Below, piece by piece: positions 62,467 to 64,000 of a stretch of 64,000 nt of DNA. The translations under genes were made by a program, and so were the position numbers. The DNA is taken from NCBI RefSeq assembly GCF_014196305.1, contig NZ_JACIDJ010000005.1:1-64000 (forward strand). Reading direction: 5' to 3'. Source of the stretch: Roseococcus suduntuyensis (GTDB lineage: Bacteria > Pseudomonadota > Alphaproteobacteria > Acetobacterales > Acetobacteraceae). Position 1 is the stretch's first letter; each line of letters opens with the position of its first letter. The notes below the pieces were generated by a model. It was not told the DNA's origin and did no database searches. It saw nothing but the letters and a program-made list of their open reading frames with translations.

Positions 62467-63773
62467 ACGCGCCGCATCTGGCCCCCGTGGCGCCGCCCGC
62501 GGTCAGCGCGCTGGCACCCCTGCCGCGCGGGCGGGGCGGGCTGTCCTTCACCGAGGCGCTGTCGGCCGCGCTGGGCGCGCTGAACGCGAACAAGCTGCGC
62601 GCGGCGCTGACGGCACTCGGCATCTTCATCGGCGTGGCCGCCGTGATGGTGACGGTGGCCGTGGGGGCGGGCGCGCGCCAGCAGGTGCTGTCGCAGATCC
62701 AGTCGTTGGGTGCGAACCTGCTGCTGGTCTGGGGCGGCAATGTGCGGATGGGCGGCGTCTCGCTCGGCGCCGGGCAGCGGGCGAACATGAGCTGGGACGA
62801 CGCCCAGGCCATTCCGCGCGAAATCTATGCCGTGCAGGTGGCCGCCGGCGCCATTCGCCAGCAGCAGCAGGTGGTGGCGGGCAACCAGAACTGGGCCACG
62901 ACGGTCACGGCCACGGACCCGGACTGGTTCGTGGCGCATGACTGGACCCTGGCGGAAGGCCGCTTCTTCACGGTCGAGGAGAACATGGCCGGCCGCAAGG
63001 TCGTGCTGTTGGGCGCCACCGTGGCCGAGGCGCTGTTCGGCGAGGAAAATCCCGTGGGCCGCGAGGTCCGCATCGGCGCGACACCCTTCGAGGTGATCGG
63101 CGTGCTGGGCCGCAAGGGCCAGAACCCCATGGGCCAGGACCAGGACGACGCGGTGGTCATGCCCTACTGGACCGCGCGGCGCAGCGTGATGGGGTCCTCG
63201 CGTGCCTTCGCCCGCGCCGTCAGCACCATCAGCGTGAAGGTGCATGAGGGCGAGGACATGGCCCTGGTCGAGGATGAGCTTCGCGCCCTGTTCCGCCAGC
63301 GCCACCGCGTGGCGGCGAACGAGCCCGACACGGTGCAGATCAGGAACCTCAGCGAGATCGCGGCGACGCGCGACGCCTCGGCGCGCACGCTGTCCATGCT
63401 GCTGGCCTCGGTGGCGGCGGTGTCGCTGCTGGTGGGCGGTATCGGGGTGATGAACATCATGCTGGTGAGTGTCACCGAACGCACGAAGGAGATCGGGCTG
63501 CGCCTGGCCGTGGGCGCCCGCCCCGCCGACATCCTGAAGCAGTTCCTGCTGGAGGCGGTGCTGCTGGCACTCATCGGCGGCGCGGCGGGCGTGGCCGCGG
63601 GCTTCGCGCTGGCGCATCTGCTGGGCGGGCTCGCGGGGTGGCCCGTGCTGGTGCAATGGGATGCGGTGGCGCTGGCCGTGGCCGTCTCGGGGCTGACGGG
63701 GCTGTTCTTCGGCTATTGGCCGGCACGGCGGGCGGCGCGGCTCGACCCCATCGCGGCGCTGCGTTCCGAGTAG
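62463..63773 (+). CDS. MacB-like ABC exporter permease
   Basis: A 436-residue permease of the MacB/FtsX type. One helix follows LRAALTALGIFIGVAAVM at the N terminus; a large periplasmic domain (about 75-300) contains the MacB-core region. Three C-terminal helices include VGGIGVMNIMLVSVTERTKE (the FtsX signature) and the GLFFGYWPARRAARLDPI tail. With the adaptor it exports a toxin, peptide, lipopeptide or drug; the cargo is unknown. ATGA overlap with the ATPase. Confidence 0.94.
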   Translation: MNAPHLAPVAPPAVSALAPLPRGRGGLSFTEALSAALGALNANKLRAALTALGIFIGVAAVMVTVAVGAGARQQVLSQIQSLGANLLLVWGGNVRMGGVSLGAGQRANMSWDDAQAIPREIYAVQVAAGAIRQQQQVVAGNQNWATTVTATDPDWFVAHDWTLAEGRFFTVEENMAGRKVVLLGATVAEALFGEENPVGREVRIGATPFEVIGVLGRKGQNPMGQDQDDAVVMPYWTARRSVMGSSRAFARAVSTISVKVHEGEDMALVEDELRALFRQRHRVAANEPDTVQIRNLSEIAATRDASARTLSMLLASVAAVSLLVGGIGVMNIMLVSVTERTKEIGLRLAVGARPADILKQFLLEAVLLALIGGAAGVAAGFALAHLLGGLAGWPVLVQWDAVALAVAVSGLTGLFFGYWPARRAARLDPIAALRSE

Positions 63774-63836
63774 CGGGCTCGGAGTGACAGGCGGCCTCCG
63801 GCGCGGCACCATGCGTGCCACCTCGGAGGAACCGCC

Positions 63837-64000
63837 ATGGCCAAGAAAGTCATCATCACCTGCGCCGTCACGGGGGCCATCCACACCCCCTCCATGTCGC
63901 CGCACCTGCCCATCACGCCCGCCGAGATCGCGGAGCAATCCATCGCGGCGGCGGAGGCCGGCGCCTCCATCATCCATCTGCACGCGCGCGACCCGAATGA
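63837..64000 (+). CDS. BKACE-family beta-keto acid cleavage enzyme, partial at the edge
   Basis: The first 54 codons of a gene running off the right end. KKVIITCAVTGAIHTPSMSP and AEAGASIIHLHARDP are hallmark sequences of the 3-keto-5-aminohexanoate cleavage enzyme family (DUF849), which condense a beta-keto acid with acetyl-CoA using zinc. The HLHARD histidines are metal ligands. ATG 63837 has a strong GGAGGA site. The specific substrate cannot be told. Confidence 0.92.
   Translation, partial: MAKKVIITCAVTGAIHTPSMSPHLPITPAEIAEQSIAAAEAGASIIHLHARDPN

Overview
The window is about 64 kb of very GC-rich DNA from an alphaproteobacterium, most likely a member of the Acetobacteraceae (Roseomonas/Roseococcus-like). 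Support: GC-rich codon use throughout, frequent GTG/TTG starts and 1-4 base start/stop overlaps, Bug/Tct tricarboxylate-type transporters, an ETF-ubiquinone oxidoreductase, AidB-like and BKACE-family enzymes, and alphaproteobacterial gene neighbourhoods. I cannot name the genus from sequence alone. There are no rRNA genes, CRISPR arrays or complete insertion sequences.

Layout. 0-12.7 kb: housekeeping genes (tRNA-Gln, ispE, a TPR lipoprotein, a coupled doxX/aldolase group, ETF-QO, a uracil-DNA glycosylase-like protein, a lytic transglycosylase, moaB, argC), with two copies of a palindromic intergenic element. argC has a terminator and an arginine-rich leader ORF directly upstream. 13-19 kb: acyl-CoA dehydrogenase, OpgC-like membrane protein, a frameshifted MFS gene and a flavin-dependent monooxygenase. 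19-26 kb: a leftward phnD-phnC-phnE-phnE set followed by an ArsR-ArsC fusion, an ars-type GAPDH and arsJ. This is an arsenate detoxification module placed behind a phosphate/phosphonate-type importer. 26-31.5 kb: an amidohydrolase, a PrpD-family protein, the YcjX/YcjF pair and tRNA-Arg.

33.3-46.1 kb is the highlight: a complete gas vesicle locus with a photoactive yellow protein (PYP) in the middle. The leftward arm holds pcl (the ligase that activates p-coumarate for the PYP chromophore), gvpA and an acidic helix-hairpin-helix protein. The rightward arm first carries pyp, flanked by three paralogous genes of an unrecognised WHE-x-x-x-Y family, and ends in a strong terminator. It continues with an AbrB-like protein, gvpN, gvpO, gvpJ, three GvpF/L proteins (one fused to a J domain), gvpG, a second GvpA-like minor protein, gvpK and a membrane-anchored repeat protein. 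The arms diverge around an inverted repeat that resembles CtrA half-sites. The simplest reading is a blue-light sensor wired to buoyancy, with the paralogues as candidate signalling partners. No tyrosine ammonia lyase is present in the window.

46-64 kb: selO, a PfkB-family kinase, azlCD, a Bug receptor, an XRE regulator, an OYE-family reductase, tctBA, an MFS exporter, the coupled hslO-lipoprotein-ridA group, marR, a ketopantoate reductase, a MacA-MacB-like efflux system whose adaptor carries two LTxxQ motifs, and the start of a BKACE gene at the right edge.
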